This document shows positions 11,284-20,899 of a stretch of DNA of 64,000 bases, in pieces; the first letter of the stretch is position 1, and each line of letters opens with the position of its first letter. Below the pieces are notes generated by a model that saw nothing but the letters and a program-made list of their open reading frames with translations, had not been told where the DNA came from and ran no database searches. Origin of the DNA: Ectocarpus siliculosus (lineage: Eukaryota; Sar; Phaeophyceae; Ectocarpales; Ectocarpaceae); the NCBI GenBank assembly GCA_000310025.1, contig FN648450.1, positions 63,759 to 127,758 on the forward strand, in the 5' to 3' direction. Both the position numbers and the translations under genes were made by a program.

Positions 11284-11700
11284 TCAAAGCATTTCGCCCA
11301 GGGACCCCTTGTAAGCCCCACGATTCGTTAGCCCAAAATAGTTACGGCAGGATGTACGGCATTCCCCCTCTTCTCTGCTACTGCCACAGCAGTAACCGCT
11401 GTGGCGTAGGTACTCGCCTGCAGGTTGACGCGACTGACCACTTGAGCGTGGAATTGCCCGCACGTCCTGGCTCCTTCGGGGTCCTCCTGCCAAGTGACCA
11501 GCGGCTCCTGGTGCTGGGCCAGTGTCCTGTTGGGACCCAGTTTGCGGCTGCTGCTGCTGTTCCTGCTGCTGCTGCTGCTGTCCCTGCTGCTGCTGCGGAG
11601 GATGAATTCCCGCAGGGGCAGCCTCCTCTTGGTTGGGCGTCTGCATGGCCTCCGTTGACCTGCGGGCCCGTTTCGCTAGGGGGCTGGTTGAGCCTTCCAT
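11284..11700 (-). CDS. Hypothetical protein with polyglutamine tract, probably frameshifted
   Basis: It starts with a real ATG at 11700. The N-terminus carries a basic nuclear-signal-like stretch (LAKRARR, about residues 8-14), then a Gln-rich block about residues 36-53 encoded by CAG repeats (microsatellite at 11540-11600). After the Gln block a different minus frame becomes the more protein-like one (GQFHAQVVSRVNLQASTYA). This suggests a one- or two-base slip in or after the repeat, or an intron. I cannot name a family. It may be the N-terminal part of a transposon ORF or a host regulator. Confidence 0.3.
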   Translation of the reverse strand: MEGSTSPLAKRARRSTEAMQTPNQEEAAPAGIHPPQQQQGQQQQQQEQQQQPQTGSQQDTGPAPGAAGHLAGGPRRSQDVRAIPRSSGQSRQPAGEYLRHSGYCCGSSREEGECRTSCRNYFGLTNRGAYKGSLGEML

Positions 11701-11959
11701 CTGGCTAGATCCTGTGCTAGTGGGTCTTGTGCTCCCTACCGCGGCTGTCGGGGCTGTGCACTGCTGTGGATGGGGCCGTCCCCAGTTCGTATAGGTTTTG
11801 TGGGCTTATATGTCCCCCCCCCAAATATGCACAATTTTCGACGGTTTCAGGCATTTTTTTGTTACGGTCCAGAGGCCTCTGTTTACCGGGCTTGTCTGGG
11901 TAGCCTGAAGTCCTAAGGATTCGACGGGTTCAATAACTTTTCAGTCAATCAACAAGAGA

Positions 11960-14000
11960 GTTCTTTGGATCTTCCGGTCTTATAACCAAATCTGAGTGTG
12001 ATTTCGTGATATGATTTGTTCGTTGAGACCTACCCTCACAGGAGGCGGAAGCTGATGCTCAAACTCGGGGAGGGGTCATGGTTTGAGATTCTCTACCGAA
12101 CAATACTCCCTCGGGGCACCATGTCCTGGACATGGCAAGAAAAGAATCTCCCCAACGAAACGAAAACTGCTGAAACTAATGATGGGTGGGTGGATCGGGG
12201 ACCCCAATCAATAAAACAGTCGCGGTTCACGTTGTTCTGGGGGCCCCACCGACGAAAAACCACCGTCGCCGCTCTGAACCGCTGCTGCTGGAAGCTGTCA
12301 CACAGCACTGCATGCAGCAAACACTAGGGGCCATGCCCATTGCTTAACGGAAAGAGGCGGCGCCCGTCGCGTCACATGCAGCAGCCGGGTACACGGGTAG
12401 TCTCCTACTCAGGAAGAAGAAAAACGGTTGGTTGCCGTTGACGTTCGATATTGTTGGGACCCTAACGGCGAAATGCGACAGAGAGAGAGAGAGGTAGACT
12501 AAAGGAAGGGAGACTCGAGAAGACAAGGCATGAACTCTCGAGAAGACACCCACTCTGATCCCTCTGGTCCACCGCAGGCTTAAGGGCGCGGGGGGGATGG
12601 CTGTACTTCCTCTTAAAAAAAACAGGAAACGCCTGGAAACGCCTGCATATCTCGGTTTTCCAAAGTCTAACTCCAGTACGAAACTACCATAGTAAATTAA
12701 CCGTCCGCAGCGGTCGCTTGTGTACAATGTTAGTAGCTGAGGTTGTACCCCTTGCGATACACTACAGACTAGCGGTCCGCGATTTTCCAAACGATCCTTC
12801 TATCATCGAGTTCGGTGAGCTACAAGCTAGATTTTTGAAGCTGCTATGCGGTCCAATTTTGAAACGCTTCAAGCACCTTTGCCTAAGGGCTGGACATGCA
12901 TATACATGACCCTAGGCATTCAAATCGACAATGGCGACCAGCTGGATATGTGAGGGAAGAGCTGCGCTGAAGTTGGCGGCCCCATACACTCACATAGGCG
13001 GTGATTCGTGTTGACCGTGTGCTTGAAGCGTTTCAAAATTGGACCGCACAGCAGCTTCAAAAATCTAGCTTGTAGCTCACCAAACTCGATGATAGAAGGA
13101 TCGTTTGGAAAATCGCGGACCGCTAGTCTGTAGTGCATCGCAAGGGGTACAACCTCAGCTACTAACATTGTACACAAGCGACCGCTGCGGGCGGTTAATT
13201 TACGATGGTAGTTTCGTACTGGAGTTAGACTTTGGAAAACCGAGATATGCAGGCGTTTCCTGGATTTTTCAGAGGAGGTACAGCGATCCCCCCCGCGCCC
13301 TTAAACACGTGTAACGAACGGCGACATCAGATGTGCGCTCAGCAACAACAAACACAACAACAACAAAAATAGTCGTCGTTTCCGAACTGTGGAGATAAGT
13401 TGGTGGAGACTTTCTTTCTTTTCTGGTATGAAGCGGCACCAAGAGAACACGACTATCTGTGTAGACTAGAAGCACGACGGACGAACTATTATCTCAATGC
13501 ACTTGTCGTCGCGATAGATGCGCACCGCTACCGCTACACGAACGAGCAGACTGTTGTTGAACCCGACTACGATACCCTTGCGACCATTGCAGCACATGCC
13601 GAGCATAACAGCAGCAACCGCAGCAGCAGCCGCACGTGTAAAACGGTTACCCAAGAACAATAATAAATGTGGGGCGCAGCACGCAGGACCCTCGCAGGAC
13701 CCTCTTTCGCTGTTCCGCCGGCCGTTTCCATGGCGAAACAGGCAAGGAACAGTCAAGGCCGACCCTTGGAAGCCACAGGATGCGGAAGATGCTCAAACTC
13801 GGCGAGGGGTCATGACTTGCGATTCCTCACCGAACCACACTCGAGGCGCGACGAGATTTGCACTGTAGCTCGAGATCAACATCATTTTTGACCGGGTCGG
13901 GCAAGGGGTGGGGCATGCGAATGAAACTTCCACGGATATCGAACGATGAGACTGAAGCTATAGCTTCAGAATATCGGCGAAAGAAACTGAATCCCTATCG
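11960..14000 (+). repeat. Macro-repeat copy 1, split by a foldback element
   Basis: Sequence shared with 29.9-31.1, 55.2-56.5 and 60-61 kb: the block 'ggaggcggaagctgatgctc', the 'ctcgagaagacaaggcat' block, the 'gaacggcgacatc' block, the 'cagcacgcaggaccctc' block, and the terminal palindrome CTGAAGCTATAGCTTCAG at 13952-13969. The order is the same as in the other copies, but this one is interrupted at 12584-13300 by a foldback insertion. It is non-coding; the frames in it do not keep the same peptide between copies. Confidence 0.75.
12584..13300. mobile_element. 717-bp TTAA foldback element with ORF-bearing arms
   Basis: The arms 12584-12876 and 13016-13300 are near-perfect inverted copies around a 139-bp centre. 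TTAA flanks both ends (12580-12583 and 13301-13304), and other macro-repeat copies have an uninterrupted sequence at this place ('gcaggcttgaacacg'), so this is an insertion with TTAA target duplication, as in the piggyBac superfamily. The element begins GGGCGCG and ends CGCGCCC. Each arm, read inward from its CAATGTTAG region, encodes the same peptide of about 53 codons (MCTMLVAEVVPLA onward) with one Ile/Met change. No transposase is present, so it is non-autonomous. Confidence 0.85.
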
Positions 14001-14473
14001 GGCTTCAGAAAACGATAGATGTGAGCAAGATGGAATCGGAGCTTTTTTGCCGTCTTTGGGGGCGACTCGATTTGTATGTGTAGTGTGTGTACATGGTGTG
14101 TGTGTAAGCGAAAGATCAAATTCCTAAAGATCCAGCTGTCTGCGGCGCTCGGGTGGATGAGAAATATCAAAATCATATCGAAATTTGATGTTTGCAAACT
14201 CGGTATTGTTAGGTTAAGATAGTATAAAACCAAGTGTTCGATTTTTTTCCGCGTTTTTTTGTAATGAAATCCTGCTCGCAGCCGAGCTTGCACTGATTCG
14301 ATCGCAACCGTACGGCGGTGTTATAGTGTGTACGTGTGTACACACATGGACACTGACTGTAAAATGTAAAATACATCTGGTGGACATAGCTACATAACCA
14401 ACCTGCCTCTTGCACGATGCAGTTTTGTATGCGCAACATCATAGGTAGACAAATGGCTACCCACCCATATCCA

Positions 14474-15130
14474 AACAAAGCTCGGAGGGAAGACAATCGG
14501 CCCCTTCCGAGGATATAAAAAAAAAAAATCCTCCCGAGGGAACGATATACAGCATCCTCCAGAGCATTGCCTGAGAAACGTTACTCTGGGGGGTACATAT
14601 CTCACGTATTCCTCGGAGGGTAGGCAATCGGTGTCCTCCGAGGATTTGAAAGCACGATTTCGTCGGAGGGAGCAGATTCGGCATCCTCCAGAACATTACA
14701 TCAAGGAACGGGTTGCTCTAGAGGAAAAATGTCGAACAGTTCCTCGGAGGGCAACACTTAACAATCCTCCAGGGGGAATCTGAAATTTGAATCCGCTGGA
14801 GTTGACTGGATTACGATTTCCCCTCGGAGGAAGCCATTCTTGCTTCGTCGAGGCGTTGCAGTAGTCTAATTTCCTCCTGAGGAAAAAGCCCGAAAATATT
14901 CCTCCTGAGGTATCTGACTTGCATTCCTCCGGAAGGTGGAGGGTGTCCAAGTTCCTCCAGAGGTTACTGGACAATGATGATATCCTCCAGGAGAGGAATG
15001 AATGTGAACTTCTACAAAGATAGATGCAGATGTATCCGCTGGATGAAAGCACCTGAAACAATGCTCGCGGGGTACCGCCGTAACAATCGTCGGGAGGGTT
15101 CTTCCGGCGGGTTGTTCCTCCGGAGGGTGT
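14474..15130. repeat. Phased array of short palindromes, period ~26.6 bp
   Basis: A core of the form (T)CCTC-n-GAGG(A) recurs with centres near 14484, 14509, 14534, 14560, 14587, 14615, 14639, 14665, 14689, 14719, 14746, 14770, 14796, 14826, 14848, 14877, 14905, 14929, 14958, 14987, (15013 lost), 15039, 15067, 15092 and 15121. Over 24 intervals the mean is 26.6 bp, range 22-30. Perfect examples are TCCTCCGAGGA (14634), CTCTAGAG (14716), TTCCTCCTGAGGAA (14871) and CCTCCGGAGG (15117). The ~16-bp spacers are unrelated to one another. No coding potential and no clear flanking inverted repeats. Confidence 0.85.
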
Positions 15131-15239
15131 TGGTTTCTAAATGTCCTCTGTTTGTTGGGCATGATGATGTCTGTTGCTCTGGGGAAGGAAACTATCAGCT
15201 GAAAAATATCACGGCTGCGGCTTTGGCTCCATCACAGCA

Positions 15240-16058
15240 TCAGCACAGAGCACAACACAAAACAAAAACAAAATCCGACGACGACAGAGGCCACGGGCTG
15301 CACGAGTCAGCAAGTAAACTTTCTAGAATACATGCTGCGGTGCTGCTGCGAGACACAGCCCGAGGATGGTTCCTTGGCCGTGCCGCTCTACACAAAGAGG
15401 AAGCGTAGGCAGCAGGTGTGCGCGGAGGAAGGCGCCGTGGTGGGCACACAGCAAAATTGGCCAAAAGGCGGTCGGGGGAGTCGGGGCTCCAAAATGGGGT
15501 GTCGCGATTCAGACACGAGCCCCCTTCGGCCGTTGTGTTTTTGCTTCGGCCGTTGGCTGACCATGTGACACACACACCCCGGCACGCACATATGCACGAT
15601 GGGCGATGAGGACCAGCCTCCGCAGACCGCTGCCACTGTACATCGACGTCCACACACCACAGCATCATGACCCGAGCAGAATGTGTGCCATCCTGCTTGG
15701 TTTTCACGAGCAAGGCTCTGACAACAATGGACCTGGAAAGAGCCTTGGCAGGGACGAGACAGAGAGAAGACCACCTCCTCCTTACGATCCCGCGGCTTGT
15801 TCGAGGTAAGTGCCGCAATGTGAATGGCAGTATAGTAGAGGGATGAAATAGGCCGAGAAGGCCCTGTGCGAGGCGTGTTTTGGTGATTCCGTGGGTGTCG
15901 TTGCTTGGGGCATGCTTCATTCTCCGCGGGGGAGGGTGTGTGGTTTGCTCCTGTTTTGAGACCGTACGACGAGGAGGGGCCCACGTGCTCAACATCACAG
16001 CTTTGTCACATGCACTATGCCCCTGCACTATGTATGCGTCTGGCCAAAGCTTACACAC
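15240..16058 (-). CDS. Long unrecognised ORF, doubtful
   Basis: This is a 272-codon minus-strand frame, long for this window. It has no recognisable domain, no signal peptide, and a composition rich in Arg, Ser, Pro and Cys, as expected from chance translation of this base composition. A second long minus frame overlaps it (15388-15984). Either may be an accident. I list it only because of its length. Confidence 0.15.
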   Translation of the reverse strand: MCKLWPDAYIVQGHSACDKAVMLSTWAPPRRTVSKQEQTTHPPPRRMKHAPSNDTHGITKTRLAQGLLGLFHPSTILPFTLRHLPRTSRGIVRRRWSSLCLVPAKALSRSIVVRALLVKTKQDGTHSARVMMLWCVDVDVQWQRSAEAGPHRPSCICACRGVCVTWSANGRSKNTTAEGGSCLNRDTPFWSPDSPDRLLANFAVCPPRRLPPRTPAAYASSLCRAARPRNHPRAVSRSSTAACILESLLADSCSPWPLSSSDFVFVLCCALC

Positions 16059-16059
16059 C

Positions 16060-18108
16060 AGCGCAGGTCTGAATTCATGCTAGCCAAACCATCGGGCGCG
16101 GTACCATGGGTAGGCCCACCTGGGCAAACCTGGGTACCCTGTGTGGGCGATTTTTTAATGGCAGCGCCTGGAATAAGAAGAATAAAAGGAAGAAAGTCTA
16201 GGCCTTTCTCTCGCAAAACACCTACAAGTAGTCTATATCTCGACGACCACGACGTCCAGTCACAAGTGGGTTGCTGCAGATGATGCAGAATGAGCCGGAG
16301 ATGACCTAGATGTGTCTGCGCTCTGCTTGATTGTCCCCCTGCAAAACAGCAGCACTGTCAAAAAAAATCATGATGTGTCTATCTGCTGTATGTAGCATTT
16401 CAACACTAATAAAGCAGCAAGCACGGCATCGTCTCAACAGGAGGCCAGCGGCAGCCAAGTGCAGCAAGCAGCACCACAGCGGTGATTCGAGTAACCAACA
16501 TGTCGAGGGAAGTGGTGCCGCCTTGAAATCTGCGCCTGTGATGATGTGTGCAGCGAAAGATCCCGCCTATTTCTCTGCTGCTGCTGTACACACGAACTCT
16601 CAAAGGCAAAAATCGAGCATCAGAACCATCTCTGTCTGATCTGCCTGATCTCTGTCTCACCCAGTCATTCTGCACCACACCAGACCATTATACACAAAAG
16701 AACAGCAGCAGTTGCTAGAGTGGAGTGTATAATGGTGCCAATGCGTCAGTGCGCCAACCGTACTTTGCTTGTTTGCATCTGACCATCATGCATCATCGCC
16801 GCTTCTATCCTGGCCGCTACATCCTGACTAGCCTCTAATTGGCGGAGTAGCTGTGTGCTTGCGGCACAGCAGCAGCAGCAGCGAGGGGGTGTTGCTTCCA
16901 TGTCCCACACACTCCTCCTGCTCTGTGTGCTATGTGCTGGGTGCCGGGTGTGCTGTGTCTGCTGTGTGTTGCCAAGATCGCAGGTGATGTGTGCCCCTTT
17001 TCAAATGTGTCCCCCAACCGACTTAACCAAAAGTGTCAGCCATAATTCTAGTACAAAAAAATGTGTCCCGCTAGCGACGGCGGGGTTCCGACACTAAAAT
17101 ACCGCGTTCTGTTATCTACGCAGGACATTAAAAAAAATAGAAAGGCGTTTGCTTCGGAACTGCTGTCTCTCTCGATGCTCTATGCATAGCTCTGGGCAAG
17201 AAAGCTTATATAGCGCTGAAACTCGTCCAACAGCTTGTGCTGAAGAAGGTTGCCTCCGCAAGACGACTTGGTGGCTTGCTTCTGATTGCTTTTTCCGTTG
17301 AGGAGCATATATTCATGACGTCGAGGGATATTTGTTGTGCGTCACGCCCACAGCCGCCACCAACAGCAGTAGTACGTGCACAAAAGCAGTTTTCTCACAA
17401 CCTGCTCCCCGTACGTAGACTACTACTGTAACATCAATATTTACATGGTCGAGGCAGCAGCAACAGTAGCTAAGCAGCAGCAGTAGCGAAGCCGGCGCAG
17501 GAAGCAAACAGGATATCTTTGTAGTCGTGCGACTTGTTGTTTAGGAGACAGAAAGTAGTCAGTTGTTGGATTATGTAGTGGGATGCCGAACCCTCAAGCT
17601 CGCGCCTCATGGATCAACGGCGGATACATTTTGCGTCACTAAAATACGGGTGCTGAGAGTGCTGCTCCTGCACTTACTTCGGCGCCACCTGAAGTGGCGT
17701 GTGAAAGAAGCTGCTTGAACATCTTCCAACCACCCCCCCCCCTTTTTCTTTGTTCGTCCTTCGAGTTTTCCGCAAGAAAGTTGTCTTGGCTTGCTCATAG
17801 CTGCACACACCTTTTTGAGTGTCAACCTGCAAATAACATGCCCAACCACGATCGGGGTCAGTGCATCCACTGCGGCTCGCAGGAATCGAGCACTCACCCC
17901 CCCTGCAATATAATGCCAACTCCAATAACAACTCCGTCACCGTCACCGTCACCGTCACCGCTATCAGGAAACCTCGGATGCGGTAAACCGCAGCAGCGGC
18001 AGCTTCAGCAGCCGGTACTTGTCCGCCTCGAGGGTGGGGAGGTCGAGCCTGTCCGCGACCACCGGCAGGGGCGGTAGCAGCGGCGGCGAAGGCGACCCGC
18101 CGTTTGAC
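16060..18108. other. Intergenic, CAG/CTG-rich, no gene seen
   Basis: Contains scattered CAG/GCA runs (for example 16866-16880 and near 17455-17490) and a small palindrome cluster at 16100-16140 (GGTACC, CCATGG, GGTACC). No splice chain or domain is visible. Confidence 0.4.
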
Positions 18109-18791
18109 ATGATGGAACTGGGAGCGAGCACGGGCGGGGCGGCGGCGCCCGCGCCGGCGGTGGCAGTGGACCCAGACACCGACGATAGACCACTACGAAT
18201 CTCGCACCGGCGAAACAAAAGGTGGGAGTTTTTGGTTGGCGTTTTTGCTCCCCGGAAGTGGTCGCATCTGTCTGGCAAAAAATTGTTTGTACAGGGGAGC
18301 TGTTGAATCGGAGCTCTTTCAAGTGTTTGGTATGTCTGCTTGCTCAGTTGGAGGACGAATGGTGCGTAACTGCTGATTGGAAGCGCTACTTCGCCGCGTG
18401 TCTTGGTTGGAGGGAGGGGAGGTTCCGCGTCCTTCGTTCTTTTTGCCCGTAAGGTTTTTATTTCCAGTTCCACGGAACACGTCCTGGTTTGACCTATGTA
18501 GCGTAGTTTTTGCAGGGGAGGTGTTGAATGGATATACTTTGAAATACCATGTTTTCAGTGTTTCTGGTGTCTCCTATTACTCGTCAAGGCAATTGTGTCT
18601 TCTCTAACGTGTCGAGGTTCTTTCATTTGCTTTCCTGTGTTTTTTTTGTTCTAAAACAGGAGAAGCCGCAGCAGCAAAGGAGGGATTGCGGCAGGAGAAA
18701 CAGGGGCGGCAACGGCAGCGGCAGCAGCAGACGAGGCAGCGCCAACAGCGTGGAGGAGAGCTACACTCCTAGAGAGGACGGGGACGGGCAG
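18109..18791 (+). CDS. Tentative two-exon gene start, Ala-rich, disrupted downstream
   Basis: Exon 1 would be 18109-18221 (ATG ATG start; donor AAAAG|GTGGGAG) and exon 2 18660-18791 (acceptor after a T-rich tract and ACAG; donor GGCAG|GTGAATG). The phases agree (two bases carried over) and exon 2 is open for 44 codons, Ala/Gly/Arg-rich. The following intron would hold the recombinase element from base 18805. The protein is unrecognised. A rival reading is a minus-strand exon starting at 18110 (MSNGGSPSPPLLPPLPVV onward, to about 17966), which is also protein-like. I cannot choose between them from sequence alone. Confidence 0.35.
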
Positions 18792-18804
18792 GTGAATGTT
18801 GTCA

Positions 18805-19042
18805 TTTATTTTGTTTTCTTTCGAATTGCTTCATTATTTCTTCGGTTTCTAGGCTACGTGTTGGGGAGAGAGACGCACGAAACGCTCATCGTCTCTCCGG
18901 CCGCGTTAGCTGCAAAGGCCGGCGTCAACTCTTACAAATCCATCTCTCTCCCCACAAATACTAGCCGGGGGACTACGACTGCAAACGCAGGAGTCCCAAA
19001 ACTGACCAAGTCCTCAAATGGTACACACCATTCTACAACACC
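18805..19042 (-). repeat. Split direct repeat B2 (outer right end of the element)
   Basis: 238 bp, reading the same as 19373-19610 by eye. The outer edge is TTT at 18805-18807 next to flanking 'gttgtca'. Confidence 0.9.
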
Positions 19043-19116
19043 TGACTAGATACCGAATATTCCCGAACTTATGCCCCCACCTTCGAAAGAAAAGGGATGG
19101 GAGGGCGGGATTTTCT

Positions 19117-19374
19117 AAACTGCCGCCGCTACTGCGTTAGGCGGCTGCTGCTGTCCTTCCGTTGCTTCACGCGCTCTGTAGCTGTCACACGTTACCCGAC
19201 TTTGCTACAGCCCCTGCGTGGACTCGATCACGGAATGCACCCCCAACTATAGACTAATAATTCCAAACACCGTGACCCTGGGTTTCCGGTAGAAAGTGAA
19301 GCCAAATTCTAATTCGACTGTTACAAAATATACACCAGTTTATTCTATCTGCTTCGACGAACAAACCTTCCTTT
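19117..19374 (-). repeat. Split direct repeat A2
   Basis: 258 bp, matching 24605-24867 apart from two small indels (a 4-bp GTTA-like unit near 19140 and one base near 19237). It abuts B1 at a T-run (19371-19375). Confidence 0.9.
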
Positions 19375-19610
19375 TATTTTGTTTTCTTTCGAATTGCTTC
19401 ATTATTTCTTCGGTTTCTAGGCTACGTGTTGGGGAGAGAGACGCACGAAACGCTCATCGTCTCTCCGGCCGCGTTAGCTGCAAAGGCCGGCGTCAACTCT
19501 TACAAATCCATCTCTCTCCCCACAAATACTAGCCGGGGGACTACGACTGCAAACGCAGGAGTCCCAAAACTGACCAAGTCCTCAAATGGTACACACCATT
19601 CTACAACACC
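19373..19610 (-). repeat. Split direct repeat B1
   Basis: 238-bp copy of 18805-19042, located 41 bp downstream of the recombinase stop codon. The B1-A2 junction reproduces the sequence expected at a circle junction joining the two element ends. Confidence 0.9.
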
Positions 19611-19651
19611 CACATCGAGGTCAGTTTCTGGACGACTACCGAATAAGTCAA

Positions 19652-20881
19652 CTATCCGTTTCCCCAGACGGTCCCCTCCCCCGGCTGTCTCGATACGATC
19701 CTACTGCCGTCTGTAAGTTTCCGTGACACTCGCCGCGAATCCTCTACATTGTTTCGCGCGTACGGCTTGTATGCATCCGACCTCCACTTCCCTTCTCTCT
19801 GAATCACTCGTTCTGCGATGTCTCCGCCCGATGCAAGAGCCGTCGCGCCTCCAATTCGCAACGAGTGCAACGCGTACTCCTGGGGGTTACGCCCCGACTT
19901 CGTTACCACTTCTCTGACTGCACGGAGGGCAGCAGTATACCTCACTACTCTCACTGCTCTTCCACTACGGTACGAAGCCAACGGTGCGGAGTCAGGCAAC
20001 GTCGCATGACACGATAACAGCTCCACCACAAGAGCCACCGCGCCGCCGCGTGCTCTCACACCTGACTGCGGTCCGGTGACTTCGTCTCGCGTACGAACCC
20101 GTATGTTTCCTTTCTGCTCTTGATCGGCCTTGTGCCCTCTAAACCTCATCTCGACACGGTCTGCTCTACGATAGTGACTAAAGATTAATTGCGTCTCGCC
20201 AGCAAACAATGCTACGTCCGCCCTCGTAAGACAGTGTGCCTCATGCACCCTGCCCGCATCATTCGCGAACACCTCATCAGACCGTGTGATAAAGAGATAG
20301 GACAGGCACAGACACAGCCACATCACTCTGCCCCCTTCCCCCCAGTTCTGGCTTGCGCTTTCCCCGTCCAGCAGCATACGCCAAGACACAGGCAGGCGCA
20401 CACGGCGTACCGTCTCCATAGCCACGTGGTTCCTCGCAATCCCCCTTAGCGCACATTTCAACATCGGAGACGACAAGTCTAGCTCGACAGAAGCTTCCAG
20501 CCTATGAAAATGTTGTACAGCCGTGAGTTTTCCGGATATTGTACTCGCTAGATTACTCTCAGCCTCGAAATACCAGGCTACCAAGTCTATCAACTCCCAC
20601 ACATGAAGGTCCCTGGCACGTTGCCCTAGGAACTTGGGCTTCTCCGTCAGCCTCCGAAACGTGCACCAAGAGTTGAAGCCTGACGTGTAAGTCCTTCTAG
20701 ACGAAGACGCAACTGAGTGCTCGACGAGCTGCATGCCAAGACGTCGGTAACAAAGTCCCGTCCTGCCTGTCCCAGGTCCTGAACCTGCTGATAGCCCTGG
20801 AGCCAACCTCGGGTTGACCGGCGTGCTGCCGTTCGATTTAGCCGCAGGTGCGCTGCCATCCGAGGTAGGCCCCCCCGCCAC
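19652..20881 (-). CDS. Tyrosine recombinase (DIRS/Crypton-type YR)
   Basis: Site-specific DNA recombinase that would insert a circular element copy. About 409 codons are open. Catalytic landmarks in order: Arg200 in FITRSDE, Lys251 in RGHKADQ, His339-x-x-Arg342 in HSLRIGG, Trp366 in GKWRSD, and the Tyr nucleophile at 371 or 374 in DAYKPYAR. The N-terminal ~150 residues have a core-binding-like helical section (RTYTSGFNSWCTFRR onward). The frame has no ATG before Met50, but it lies in the same frame as the upstream zinc-finger ORF, separated only by a TAG (20900-20902) and six codons. It may be made by readthrough as a C-terminal domain. All key residues are present, so it looks functional. 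Confidence 0.93.
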   Translation of the reverse strand: MAGGPTSDGSAPAAKSNGSTPVNPRLAPGLSAGSGPGTGRTGLCYRRLGMQLVEHSVASSSRRTYTSGFNSWCTFRRLTEKPKFLGQRARDLHVWELIDLVAWYFEAESNLASTISGKLTAVQHFHRLEASVELDLSSPMLKCALRGIARNHVAMETVRRVRLPVSWRMLLDGESASQNWGEGGRVMWLCLCLSYLFITRSDEVFANDAGRVHEAHCLTRADVALFAGETQLIFSHYRRADRVEMRFRGHKADQEQKGNIRVRTRDEVTGPQSGVRARGGAVALVVELLSCHATLPDSAPLASYRSGRAVRVVRYTAALRAVREVVTKSGRNPQEYALHSLRIGGATALASGGDIAERVIQREGKWRSDAYKPYARNNVEDSRRVSRKLTDGSRIVSRQPGEGTVWGNG

Positions 20882-20899
20882 GCGGGAGAGCCCGCACCC

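Noticed and set aside
13940-13975. Helitron 3' end for the macro-repeat
   Set aside because: The terminal hairpin fits, but no CTRR follows at the expected distance in any copy and no Rep/helicase is seen.
14474-15130. CRISPR array
   Set aside because: The repeat is only about 10 bp and varies, spacers are ~16 bp, there are no cas genes and the genome is eukaryotic. Only the regular layout is CRISPR-like.
15240-16058. Confident protein-coding gene of 272 codons
   Set aside because: No domain, a second long overlapping minus frame, and chance-like composition; kept only as a low-confidence entry.
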